Part shown: positions 26,051-33,591 of the stretch, one piece after another | How the letters are laid out: each line of letters opens with the position of its first letter | Numbering within the stretch: the stretch's first letter is position 1 | Assembly (NCBI GenBank): GCA_020832665.1 | Contig: JAFIEG010000041.1 | Span: forward strand, 1 to 37,225 | Direction: 5' to 3' | Source: Pararhodobacter sp. | GTDB taxonomy: Bacteria; Pseudomonadota; Alphaproteobacteria; Rhodobacterales; Rhodobacteraceae | Length of the DNA stretch: 37,225 nucleotides | The notes under the pieces: model-generated | Seen by the model: only the letters and a program-made list of their open reading frames with translations | Told to the model about the DNA's origin: nothing | Database searches by the model: none | Position numbers and translations under genes: made by a program

Positions 26051-27001
26051 TCAGCCTTGCAGATCGGCCCACATCTGCTGGTCGCGCTCGGCGGTCCAGA
26101 TGCGTGGGGTCTCAATGCCGCGCGCTTCGTCATAGGCGCGGGCCACATTGAAGGGCAGGCAGTGCTCGTAGATCGCGTATTCGGCGAATTTGGGGTCGCA
26201 CTCGGCGCGCACAGCATCCCAGGCCTCTTTCAGGCTGCCACCGCGGGCGACAACGCGCTTCACCGGCGCATAGGTGGAATCGACGAAATCCCAGGTGTTG
26301 GCGATGGCCTTTTCCACCAGGTCCTCACCCACCAGCGCATCACCGCGCCCGGGCGCGATGGATTTGGGCTCATACTCGGCGATGGCGGCAAGCGTGTCGC
26401 CCCAATCCTCGAAATGGCCGTCGCCGCAATAACAGGCCGAGTGGTATTCGACGATATCGCCGGTGAACATCACCTCGTTGTCGGGCACCCAGACCACGGC
26501 ATCGCCGGCAGTGTGGGCGCGGCCCAGGTGCATGATGTCCACCCGCCGTTTGCCCAGGTAAACGGTCATGCGGTCGCTGAAGGTGGTGGTGGGCCAGGTC
26601 AGGCCAGGAATTTCCTCATGGCCCTGGAACAGGCGCGGGAAGCGGCCGAACTCGCTGTCCCAATCCTCCTGCCCGCGCTCGGCGACCATTGCGCGGGCAC
26701 GGTCAGACATGATGACCTCGCGCGCGCCATAGGCCGAGGCGCCGAGCACGCGCACGGCGTGGTAATGGGTCAGCACCAGGTGGCTGATTGGCTTGTCGGT
26801 CACCGAGCGAATGCATTCGACCACCTTGCGCGCCAGCCGCGGTGTGGCCTGCGCTTCGATCACCATCACCGATTCGTCGCCGATGATGACGCCCGAATTC
26901 GGGTCGCCCTCAGCGGTGAAGGCATAAAGCCCCTCGCCGATTTCGGTAAAAGAGACGGTCTTTTCCTCAAGATCGCCGGCAGAGGCAAAGGATTTCGACA
27001 T
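26051..27001 (-). CDS. MBL-fold hydrolase-like protein with a degenerate metal site
   Basis: A 316-residue metallo-beta-lactamase-fold protein. The usual HxHxDH motif reads H79-Y-H81-A-V83-R84, so the Asp and third His are replaced. H163 (GRAHTAGD) and D182 (FTGD) are kept, while the late PGHG motif is PGRG. All three replaced residues are Zn2-site ligands (class B numbering D120, H121, H263), whereas the Zn1 ligands remain. A cluster YHSACYCGDGHFEDW (H187, C190, C192, H196) might offer other ligands. Function is therefore uncertain: a single-metal hydrolase, a thioester or lactone hydrolase for the pathway product, or a non-enzymatic role. SD GGAGGA precedes ATG 27001. First gene of the operon, divergent from a MarR gene. 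Confidence 0.85.
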   Translation of the reverse strand: MSKSFASAGDLEEKTVSFTEIGEGLYAFTAEGDPNSGVIIGDESVMVIEAQATPRLARKVVECIRSVTDKPISHLVLTHYHAVRVLGASAYGAREVIMSDRARAMVAERGQEDWDSEFGRFPRLFQGHEEIPGLTWPTTTFSDRMTVYLGKRRVDIMHLGRAHTAGDAVVWVPDNEVMFTGDIVEYHSACYCGDGHFEDWGDTLAAIAEYEPKSIAPGRGDALVGEDLVEKAIANTWDFVDSTYAPVKRVVARGGSLKEAWDAVRAECDPKFAEYAIYEHCLPFNVARAYDEARGIETPRIWTAERDQQMWADLQG

Positions 27002-27078
27002 GGAGTCCTCCGGTTTTCCAGCGGGGCGCGCGCGATGCCCCGAAAGATAGGTTTGCGAATCGATTTTGCGCAGGCTAG

Positions 27079-27101
27079 TAGTTGAAAGTGTAACTATCAA
27101 C
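27079..27101. promoter_or_regulatory. Overlapping dyads, probable MarR operator for the MBL-FAD-DUF2783 operon
   Basis: TAGTT-N8-AACTA (27079-27096) and GTTGA-N11-TCAAC (27081-27101) overlap in the 116-bp divergent gap. On the minus strand TTGATA (27100 to 27095) could be the -35 of the operon, with a weak -10 (TAGCCT) 17 nt on. The dyads end 16 nt before the marR start, suiting control of both directions. Confidence 0.55.
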
Positions 27102-27117
27102 GGCTTCGCTCAGAAAC

Positions 27118-27582
27118 ATGTTCCTGAAGGGATATCTGCCCTATCGGCTGAATCTTCTGGCCGAGTTGACCTCGGAAAGCACGCGCCAGATATACCGCCG
27201 CCGGCACGGGTTGACGCGGCCGGAATGGCGGGTGCTGGTAAATCTGGCTGAATCCCCCTCACTGACCGCAAGCGAACTTTGCGCGCTGGTGCCCGCGCAC
27301 AAGACCAAGATCAGCCGGGCGCTGGTGGCGCTGGAACGGCGTGGCTGGGTGAAGCGCGAGAGCGATGCGCGCGACCGGCGCGTGAGCCATGCCGCGCTCA
27401 CGCCGCGCGGACGTAGCGCTTTTGCGCGCATCCGCCCCGAGATGGAGGCCGCGACCGAGGCCATGCTGGCGCCGCTCGGCGCAGAGGACCGGCGCAAGAT
27501 CGACGAAGGGCTCGCGGTGCTCGAACGGCTGTTCGAGCGTGCCCCGCCGGCCACAGGGCCGGGTGCGGGAAATCGCGACTGA
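27118..27582 (+). CDS. MarR-family regulator of the MBL/FAD module
   Basis: A 154-residue MarR protein. It has an N-terminal dimerisation helix (FLKGYLPYRLNLLAELTSES), then LTRPEWRVLVNLAES, the recognition region (VPAHKTKISRALVALERRGWV), and wing (SDARDRRVSHAALTPRGRSAF). The N terminus FLPYRLNLLAE-like pattern is shared with hmgR (FLPYRLAAAAARI), suggesting the two regulators are related. It is divergent from the MBL-fold gene and probably represses that operon until an aromatic ligand binds. No good SD precedes the ATG at 27118, and in-frame alternatives upstream are blocked by a stop, so translation may be weak or leaderless. Confidence 0.88.
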   Translation: MFLKGYLPYRLNLLAELTSESTRQIYRRRHGLTRPEWRVLVNLAESPSLTASELCALVPAHKTKISRALVALERRGWVKRESDARDRRVSHAALTPRGRSAFARIRPEMEAATEAMLAPLGAEDRRKIDEGLAVLERLFERAPPATGPGAGNRD

Positions 27583-27593
27583 CACCGCAACCT

Positions 27594-27696
27594 GTTGATT
27601 ACCTTGCCGGCACGGCCGGGCAAACAAGCCAAGGTTTCGGAACCAATCAACCGAACTCGGCATGGGTGGCGAACCCGTCTGGAGCGTGTAGCGCTC
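27594..27696. other. Structured convergent intergenic segment (branched inverted repeats)
   Basis: In the 175-bp gap between marR and the convergent monooxygenase gene, GTTGATT (27594-27600) pairs with AATCAAC (27645-27651). This encloses CCTTG/CAAGG (27602-27606 with 27630-27634) and a GGTT-TCGG-AACC hairpin (27633-27644). A further GAGCG-TGTAG-CGCTC hairpin (27682-27696) is followed by a pyrimidine-rich stretch. The enclosed CCTTG/CAAGG stem and the TCGG-loop hairpin share two bases, so they compete at that edge. It could be a composite terminator or a small structured RNA; no gene is visible. Confidence 0.4.
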
Positions 27697-27757
27697 TAGC
27701 CTTCTGTTTCCGCATGCCTTTATTCGAAAGCCCTGTTCCCACCTTGCGCGACATTCT

Positions 27758-28975
27758 TTACCGTCCCGCGGCGCGGGTTTCGAACGAGACCGCGCCCTCA
27801 AGCCCGGTGGAGCCGTAAAGCCAGGCAATCTGGTCGTACCATTCGCCGGGCCCGCGCGCCCGCATTACCGCGTTGCGCAGCGCAGCATGCGCCCCGTCGG
27901 GGTGGTAGATATGCTCACCCACCGCGCGCGATTGCAGCTGCACTCGCGCCGTGCGCAGATGCCGGCGGTTCTGATAGGCCTGAAGCGCGGCCTCGGGCCG
28001 TTCTTGCTGCGCGCCCAACTCTTCGGCCAGCGCCACGGCATCTTCCATCGCCATGCAGGCGCCCTGCGCCATGTATTGAAGCATCGGATGCGCGGCATCG
28101 CCCAGAAGCGCGACATTGCCATCGGTCCAGCGCATCACCGGGTCGCGGTCGCACAGCACCCACAGCTTCCAGTCCTGGCCCTTGTCGATGACGCTGCGTG
28201 CCAGCGGGTTCACATGCTCGAAGCCCTTGCGCACCTCGTCATGGCTCACCGACTTGCCCGCCACCGGCTCGGGGGCGTCGTTGTGATAGGTCACCACCAG
28301 GTTGAACATCTTCCAGCCCGAGAGCGGGTAATGCACGATATGGCATTTCGGCCCGGCCCAGAGCGTGGCGGCGTTCCAGCGCAATTCCTCGGGCATGTCC
28401 TCGACGGGTATCACGCTGCGATAGGTGGTGTGGCCCGAAACCCTGGGCGGGCCGTCATTCAGCATCTGCGCGCGGATCTTTGACCACAGCCCGTCGGCGC
28501 CGATGAGCGCGCGCCCTTCCACACGCTCGCCGCCTTCCAGCACCGCCGCCACCTGGCTGCCTGCCTTCTCGTAGCCAGTTACATGGGCATGGGTGCGCAG
28601 TTCGACCAGTTCATGCGCCTGGCAGGCTTCAAGAAACACGCGGTGCAGCTCGCCGCGATGCACCACCGCATAAGGGTTGCCGAAGCGCGCGCGAAAATCA
28701 TCGCCCAGCGGAATGCGGGTTACCTCTTCGCCGCTTATTGCATCCATCAGGCGCAGATTGTCGATATAGACGGCCATTTCCCGCGCGCGGTCGCCCACGC
28801 CCAGGTAATCGAAGGCGTGAAAGGCGTTGGGGCCAAGCTGGATGCCGGCTCCGATCTCGCCGAATTCGCCCGCGCGTTCGAGCACGATCGAGGGCACGCC
28901 CTTGCCCGCCAGCCCGATCGCCGCCGCCAGCCCGCCGATGCCACCGCCGGCAATGACGATGCGATCGCTGCTCAT
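27758..28975 (-). CDS. 3-hydroxybenzoate 6-hydroxylase-like FAD monooxygenase
   Basis: A 405-residue class A flavin hydroxylase: GGGIGGLAAAIGLAGKG at residues ~9-25, R-rich GD motif LLGDAAHPMLQYMAQGACMA, and DG motif LIGADGLWSKIR. The segment MPEELRWNAATLWAGPKCH is of the type I associate with 3-hydroxybenzoate 6-hydroxylases (NagX/XlnD/MhbM), which make gentisate. The neighbouring gentisate dioxygenase and fumarylpyruvate hydrolase support that reaction. A salicylate hydroxylase-like activity cannot be excluded by sequence alone. Third gene of a leftward operon, overlapping the hydrolase gene by 4 nt (ATGA). Confidence 0.87.
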   Translation of the reverse strand: MSSDRIVIAGGGIGGLAAAIGLAGKGVPSIVLERAGEFGEIGAGIQLGPNAFHAFDYLGVGDRAREMAVYIDNLRLMDAISGEEVTRIPLGDDFRARFGNPYAVVHRGELHRVFLEACQAHELVELRTHAHVTGYEKAGSQVAAVLEGGERVEGRALIGADGLWSKIRAQMLNDGPPRVSGHTTYRSVIPVEDMPEELRWNAATLWAGPKCHIVHYPLSGWKMFNLVVTYHNDAPEPVAGKSVSHDEVRKGFEHVNPLARSVIDKGQDWKLWVLCDRDPVMRWTDGNVALLGDAAHPMLQYMAQGACMAMEDAVALAEELGAQQERPEAALQAYQNRRHLRTARVQLQSRAVGEHIYHPDGAHAALRNAVMRARGPGEWYDQIAWLYGSTGLEGAVSFETRAAGR

Positions 28976-29670
28976 GCCGGCTCACCGATGCTTAGCGAGA
29001 CATTTTCCAGCCCGTCGATGCCGCCCTCGATAACATCGCCTGGCTGCACCGGGCCCACACCCGCCGGCGTGCCTGTCATGATGATGTCGCCGGCATCGAG
29101 ATGGTAGAATTTCGACAGATCGGCGATGATCTCGGGCACGGAATGGATGAGATCGGACAGATGCGCATCCTGCTTTGTCTCGCCATTGACCGTCAGCCAG
29201 ATGCGTTGCGAGCCCAGTGCCGCCACCTCGGCAGCACGGGTCATCGGCGCCAGCACGGCGGATTGCTCGAAATCCTTGCCCAGATCCCAGGGGCGCTGCT
29301 TTTCGCGCGCCTTGAGTTGCAGATCGCGCCTTGTCATGTCCAGCCCGCAGCCAAAGGCATAGACCGCACTCATCGCCTGATCGGCGCTCACGCGAAAGGC
29401 CGGGCCGCCCAGCGCCACCACCAGCTCCATCTCGAAATGAAAATTTTCGGTGCCCGGCGGGTAGGGCATTGCCCCGCCTGATTCCATCACCGCATGCGGC
29501 GACTTGGTGAAGTAGAAGGGCGCCTCGCGATCAACCGCCACGCCCATCTCGGCGGCATGGGCGGCATAGTTGCGCCCCACGCAGAAGATGCGGCGCACCG
29601 GATAGGCGGCCTCTTCGCCCTTCACGGCAAGTGTGGGCTGCGGGGCGGGGGGAAAGAGATAGGCGTTCAT
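28972..29670 (-). CDS. Fumarylpyruvate hydrolase (FAH-fold)
   Basis: A 232-residue FAH-superfamily enzyme that would split fumarylpyruvate (or maleylpyruvate) into fumarate (or maleate) and pyruvate, the last step of the gentisate pathway. It has the opening RRIFCVGRNYAAHAAEMG, the predicted metal ligands E80 and E82 (FEMELVVALGG) and D111 (GLDMTRRDLQ), and the end motif DIIMTGTPAGVGPVQPGD. It is much shorter than the fumarylacetoacetase at 8042-9304 and lacks its N-terminal domain. It sits between gentisate dioxygenase and the monooxygenase, each joined by ATGA overlap. The NagK-type role comes from family plus context. Confidence 0.9.
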   Translation of the reverse strand: MNAYLFPPAPQPTLAVKGEEAAYPVRRIFCVGRNYAAHAAEMGVAVDREAPFYFTKSPHAVMESGGAMPYPPGTENFHFEMELVVALGGPAFRVSADQAMSAVYAFGCGLDMTRRDLQLKAREKQRPWDLGKDFEQSAVLAPMTRAAEVAALGSQRIWLTVNGETKQDAHLSDLIHSVPEIIADLSKFYHLDAGDIIMTGTPAGVGPVQPGDVIEGGIDGLENVSLSIGEPA

Positions 29671-30701
29671 CGCGTGCGCTCCTCGTAATAGGCCAGTTTT
29701 TCCTGCAGCGGGCGGTCATGCACGCGGATGAGAAAGCTTTCCTCGTCGGCGTGGTGGTCGATCTCGGCGAAGACCGGCGCGGTGAAGGTGTCCTTGGGCC
29801 CCCAGTTGACGCGCTTGCCGTCGATCACGCTGTGCCCGCGCCCCTTGACGACATGAAACGCCTGCGAGCACGAGCGCTGTGGCGGGCTGTCGCCCTGCCC
29901 CTCCGGCAGCATCATCGCGGTGAAGCCCAGCGCGGGCAGGATGTCCTCGCCGGTTTCGGGGTTGATGTAATCCATCTCGGCCAGGCCGCCATCGCCATAG
30001 CGCGCCATCTCGCGCAGCGCAGCCTCGGTGCGCGTCCAGGGGTAGCGCATCATCGGGTAGCGTCGCGCGCGGGCACGCATGCGCGAGGGCACCAGCCCGG
30101 CGGCGCGGTATTCGACCTGCGCGGCATCGGGGCGGTTGCGCTGCGCCTGCAAGGGGCCCTCATTGGCATAGGAGCCCTCGAGATAGACATAGAGCGGCAG
30201 GTCCAGCGCATCGAGCCAGATCACCGGCTCGTCGCCATCATGGCCGTGATCATGCCATTCGCCGCCCGGGGTGAGTACCAGATCGCCCTCTTCCATCGGC
30301 AGCTTCTCGCCATCGACGACGGTATAGGCACCCTTGCCCTCGACCATCACGCGCACCGCCGAAGGGGTGTGCACATGCGCCGGCGCGGTCTCGCCGGGCA
30401 GCAGAAGCTGCATGCCCAGATAGATCGACGATGTGGCCTGCATGGCGCCCACCCCGCGCCCGGGGTCGGAAAGCACCAGCACGCGGCGCTCGGCCTTTTC
30501 AACCGGCGTCAGATCGCCCGCGCGCAGCAGAAGCGGGCGCAGCGCACCGAAAGCCCAGTGGCCCGGTTTCGTCTGCGGTTGCGGGCGGCCATGGGGCAGG
30601 ACATTGCGCATCATCGGCCAGAGCGGCGCAACGCCGGCCTCGCTCAGCGCGTCGCGGTATTCCTGCGGCAATTCCTCAAGCGTTCCCAGTTGCGGGCTCA
30701 T
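29667..30701 (-). CDS. Gentisate 1,2-dioxygenase
   Basis: A bicupin Fe(II) dioxygenase that opens gentisate to maleylpyruvate. The 344-residue length is usual. Predicted iron ligands in the first cupin are H109, H111 (PAHVHTPSAVR) and H150 (GEWHDHGHDG). The spacing 2 and 39 equals the H104, H106 and H145 set known for the E. coli O157 enzyme. The second cupin lacks the ligands (QAFHVVKGRGHSVIDG), as in the family. ATG at 30701 has a strong GAGGAGG SD 9 nt upstream. It is the first gene of the leftward gentisate operon, divergent from a MarR gene with a palindromic operator between. Common names are gtdA/nagI/sdgD. Confidence 0.93.
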   Translation of the reverse strand: MSPQLGTLEELPQEYRDALSEAGVAPLWPMMRNVLPHGRPQPQTKPGHWAFGALRPLLLRAGDLTPVEKAERRVLVLSDPGRGVGAMQATSSIYLGMQLLLPGETAPAHVHTPSAVRVMVEGKGAYTVVDGEKLPMEEGDLVLTPGGEWHDHGHDGDEPVIWLDALDLPLYVYLEGSYANEGPLQAQRNRPDAAQVEYRAAGLVPSRMRARARRYPMMRYPWTRTEAALREMARYGDGGLAEMDYINPETGEDILPALGFTAMMLPEGQGDSPPQRSCSQAFHVVKGRGHSVIDGKRVNWGPKDTFTAPVFAEIDHHADEESFLIRVHDRPLQEKLAYYEERTR

Positions 30702-30741
30702 CGGGTTTTCCTCCTCGGGCTGGATATGGAATGCATACATA

Positions 30742-30760
30742 TGATAAGTATACTTGTCAA
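30742..30760. promoter_or_regulatory. MarR operator over the gentisate-operon promoter
   Basis: TGATAAGTATACTTGTCA (30742-30759) is an almost perfect 18-bp palindrome (8 of 9 pairs), with the perfect 10-bp core AAGTATACTT. It covers a minus-strand consensus -35 TTGACA (30760 to 30755) with a TATGCA -10-like element at 17 nt, so a bound dimer would block the gentisate operon. It is the only AT-rich palindrome in a GC-rich neighbourhood. Confidence 0.7.
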
Positions 30761-30805
30761 TTCTGTGCCGGGCGGCTAATCTGCCGCCATGCAGGAAATT
30801 TCGCC

Positions 30806-31393
30806 ATGACTCCGTTTCACGCCATGCCCGGCCATCTGATCCGCCGGCTCAACCAGATTGCGGTTTCGGTGTTTCAGGAGCACATGCAGGCGCTGGGGCT
30901 GGATTTGACGCCGGTGCAGTTTGCCGCGCTGCAGGCGCTGGGCGCGCATCCGGGCATCGACCAGGCCACGCTGTCGGCGCTCATCGCCTATGACCGCGCC
31001 ACCATCGGCGGGGTGGTGGACCGGATGGAGGGCAAGAGGCTGATCGCGCGGCGCATCAACCGGCGCGACCGGCGCGCGCGCGAGCTGCGCCTGACAGAAG
31101 CCGGCGCGGCACTGCTGGCGCGCGCCCAGCCCGAGGTCGAGGCGCTGCAAAAGGATATCCTCGCGGGGCTCGACGAGGGCGAGCAGGCGCAATTCCTGGC
31201 ACTGGCGGCGCGGCTGGCGCAGGCCGGCAATGCACGTAGCCGGGTGCCGATGGCGCCTGCGCCTGATGGCGGCCCGGATACGGTCGGCGCGCGTGACGAG
31301 CACGGGCAGTGCCCGATCGCGGGCGGAAGCGAAGCGCCCGCCCGGGGGGGCGGTCGGGCGCTGCCCGTGCCTTCCGGCACGGGTGGAAACTGA
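30806..31393 (+). CDS. MarR-family regulator of the gentisate operon
   Basis: A 195-residue MarR protein. Dimerisation helix HAMPGHLIRRLNQIAVSVFQEHM, then LTPVQFAALQALG, recognition region (LIAYDRATIGGVVDRMEGKRLI), and wing (INRRDRRARELRLTEAGAAL). The MarR domain ends near residue 150. The last ~45 residues are Gly/Pro/Ala-rich and encoded by a large palindromic repeat, so the C terminus may have been extended by repeat insertion. AGGA lies about 9 nt before the ATG at 30806. It is divergent from gentisate dioxygenase, and the operator at 30742 lies between. It probably responds to gentisate or 3-hydroxybenzoate. Confidence 0.88.
   Translation: MTPFHAMPGHLIRRLNQIAVSVFQEHMQALGLDLTPVQFAALQALGAHPGIDQATLSALIAYDRATIGGVVDRMEGKRLIARRINRRDRRARELRLTEAGAALLARAQPEVEALQKDILAGLDEGEQAQFLALAARLAQAGNARSRVPMAPAPDGGPDTVGARDEHGQCPIAGGSEAPARGGGRALPVPSGTGGN
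31300..31383. repeat. Large palindromic repeat inside the 3' end of the marR gene
   Basis: Arms 31300-31316 and 31354-31370 pair over 17 bp with one G-T wobble (GCACGGGC...GCCCGTGC). Inside is GCGGGCG/CGCCCGC (31319-31325 with 31335-31341). The right arm also overlaps an exclusive 8-bp hairpin, CCCGTGCC-TTCC-GGCACGGG (31364-31383). The 15-mer on the minus strand at 31355-31369 equals 9364-9378. It probably serves also as the transcription end of marR. Confidence 0.6.
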
Positions 31394-31452
31394 CCGCGGT
31401 TATCTTTGAACTCGAGCCTGCCGCTGTCGAGCAATAGCAGGCCGCCCCCGCG

Positions 31453-33591
31453 CTAACCGCGCCCCTCGCGCAGCCAGCCGCCCAGGATCAGCCCGGCGGC
31501 CAGGAGCAGCCATGCCCAGGGCGGCATCAGCGCGGCCAGCCGCATGTCGGTGGTGGCATGCGCCGCGCGCGGGGTGATGCCCAGCCAGCCGCGCCCCGCC
31601 GCCGCGCGGCCCTCGCCCACCCGGCGCACCGTTGGCAACCCGTCCTCGATCCGCGCCACCCCGCCGCGCGTGGCGCCGATGACCGGCGACAGCGGCTCGG
31701 CGCTGGCGATGGTGGTGGCGTATTCGCGCGGATTGGCCGGCCCCAGCACCACCACCGCATCCAGATCGCCATCACGCACTCGGTAGACCCCCTGCCCGCC
31801 GGCATCAAAATCGCCGCGAAAGCGCCCGGGCGCCTGCTCATCCAGCGACTGCTGGTGCGTGTTGCCCTCGGGATCGGTGATCTGGGCTTCATGCGGGCCG
31901 TCATGCAGCGAGCGGCGCTCGATGCGCAGTCGCAGCCCGTCGGCATGGGCTTCCAGCGCCTCTTCCTCAAGCTCGGGCTCGGCCATCATCCAGTGCGCCA
32001 ATCGGCGCAGAAGCTCGCTTTGCGGGCCGCCGCCCTCGAAACCGCGATCCCACAGCCAGGCCTGATCCGAGGCCAGCAGTGCGATGCGCCCCTCGCCCAC
32101 CCGGTCGAGCACCAGAAGCGGGTGGCCCTCGACGCCCTCCATCACCACATCGCCCTGCCGGTGGCGCAGTTCGACCTGGCGCAGCCAGCGCCCCCAGCCC
32201 GGCTCGGTGATTGTCTCGGCCGGCGCCGGCATCGGCGCCGCGCCGGCCACGCCATCGCCGCCATCGCCGGTCAGCCCGGCGTGATGCTCGGCCAGCCCGG
32301 CGGTGACCGGGTGACGCCTGCCGGTGGCCGTCTGCAAGGGCAGAAAGGCGCGCTCGAAAACCCGCGCCGTGGGCTCGGCCGGGAAGATGCCGCCCAGCGG
32401 CGAGTAGTGGATACTCTCGGCCCCGGCCAGTTCGGGCCCGCCGACCACCAGAAGCGCCCCGCCCTCGCGCACATAGCGCGCGATATTGGCGAAATAGGTA
32501 TTGGGCAGAATCCCGCGCCGGCGATAGCGGTCAAGGATGATGAGATCGAATTCATCGATCTTGTCGATGAACAGCTCGCGCGTGGGAAAGGCGATCAGCG
32601 ACAACTCGTTGACCGGCACGCCGTCATGGCGATCAGGCGGGCGCAGGATGGTAAAATGCACCAGATCCACCGCCGGGTCGGATTTCAGCAGGTTGCGCCA
32701 GGTGCGCTGGCCGGTATGCGGCTCACCCGAAACCAGCAGCACGCGGAGCCGGTCGCGGATGCCGTTGATCTGCGCCACCGCCTCGTTGTTGCGGGTGGTC
32801 AGCTCGCCCGGCGCCTCGTCGAGCACGAAATGCAGCACATTCATGCCGCCGCGATCGAGCGTGATCTGCAATTGCATGTCCTGGCCGATCGGCACGGTGG
32901 CGTGCTCCATCTCCTCGCCATTGAGCGAATAGCCCAGCCGCACCGGCTGGCCGGCAATTTCGGGCGGCACCGCGCCCTCATCCTCGACACGCAGGGTCAG
33001 GGTGAGCGTCTCGCCCAGGATGCCGTAGGCGGGCACGTTGCGCAGGATCAGCCGCCGGTCCCAGTCTGACGATTCGCCGGTCTTGACCAGATGCAGCGGC
33101 GCGGGCAGTTCGGGCGCCCGGACGGCATCGTGCACGATACCGTCGGAAACCACGAAAACCCCCGCCAGACGGTCGCGCGGCAGATCGGCCAGCGAATCCT
33201 CGAGCGCGCCCATCAGGAGCGTGCCGCCATCATCAGGGTCATCGCCGATGCGGGCCTCGCGCAGTTCGACCCCCATTGCCTGCAGCCTTTCGCGCAGATG
33301 GGTGGCGGCTTCCTCGGCCTGTTCGGGGCGCGCGCCCAGCCGGTTCGAGCCGGTATCGTCATGCAGCAGCAGAACGATATCCTGCAGCGGCGAGCGCTCT
33401 TCGGTCTGCAGCGAGGGGTTGGCCAGCGCCGCCAGAAGCGCCGCCATGCCCAGCGCACGCAGCCACCAGCCGGCCAGCCCGCGCCAAAGCGACAGCGCCG
33501 TGATGGCCAGCATCAACCCGCCCAGCACCGCCAGCGCCAGCCAGGGCAGGAACGGGTCGAGCACGATCTGCGCACCGCTCAATGCGTTCAT
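31453..33591 (-). CDS. Membrane protein with glutamine-amidotransferase-like and vWA-like regions
   Basis: A 712-residue inner-membrane protein. Two N-terminal membrane helices (~13-35 and ~40-60) and one near the C terminus (PPWAWLLLAAGLILGGWL) enclose a large soluble part. That part begins with a vWA-like strand (IVLLLHDDTGSN), followed by an Ig-like beta region (GETLTLTLRVEDEG). The central part is class I glutamine-amidotransferase-like (FDLIILDRYRRRG, YVREGGALLVVGGPE), but no catalytic Cys-His pair is apparent. It resembles the membrane partner in moxR-DUF58-DUF4159 clusters, thought to act in envelope integrity. Its ATG overlaps the stop of the DUF4159 gene (ATGA). Confidence 0.8.
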   Translation of the reverse strand: MNALSGAQIVLDPFLPWLALAVLGGLMLAITALSLWRGLAGWWLRALGMAALLAALANPSLQTEERSPLQDIVLLLHDDTGSNRLGARPEQAEEAATHLRERLQAMGVELREARIGDDPDDGGTLLMGALEDSLADLPRDRLAGVFVVSDGIVHDAVRAPELPAPLHLVKTGESSDWDRRLILRNVPAYGILGETLTLTLRVEDEGAVPPEIAGQPVRLGYSLNGEEMEHATVPIGQDMQLQITLDRGGMNVLHFVLDEAPGELTTRNNEAVAQINGIRDRLRVLLVSGEPHTGQRTWRNLLKSDPAVDLVHFTILRPPDRHDGVPVNELSLIAFPTRELFIDKIDEFDLIILDRYRRRGILPNTYFANIARYVREGGALLVVGGPELAGAESIHYSPLGGIFPAEPTARVFERAFLPLQTATGRRHPVTAGLAEHHAGLTGDGGDGVAGAAPMPAPAETITEPGWGRWLRQVELRHRQGDVVMEGVEGHPLLVLDRVGEGRIALLASDQAWLWDRGFEGGGPQSELLRRLAHWMMAEPELEEEALEAHADGLRLRIERRSLHDGPHEAQITDPEGNTHQQSLDEQAPGRFRGDFDAGGQGVYRVRDGDLDAVVVLGPANPREYATTIASAEPLSPVIGATRGGVARIEDGLPTVRRVGEGRAAAGRGWLGITPRAAHATTDMRLAALMPPWAWLLLAAGLILGGWLREGRG

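Noticed and set aside
27594-27651. Possible tRNA gene
   Set aside because: The stems suggest a branched fold, but there is no T-loop consensus, anticodon arm or proper 7-5-5-5 spacing.
30431-30805. Upstream extension of the third marR gene
   Set aside because: It would run through the operator and into the divergent gentisate dioxygenase gene; the MarR family begins near MTPFHAMPG.
31558-33069. 503-codon plus-strand frame opposite the amidotransferase-like gene
   Set aside because: Shadow of the coding strand, with no domain and no ribosome-binding site.
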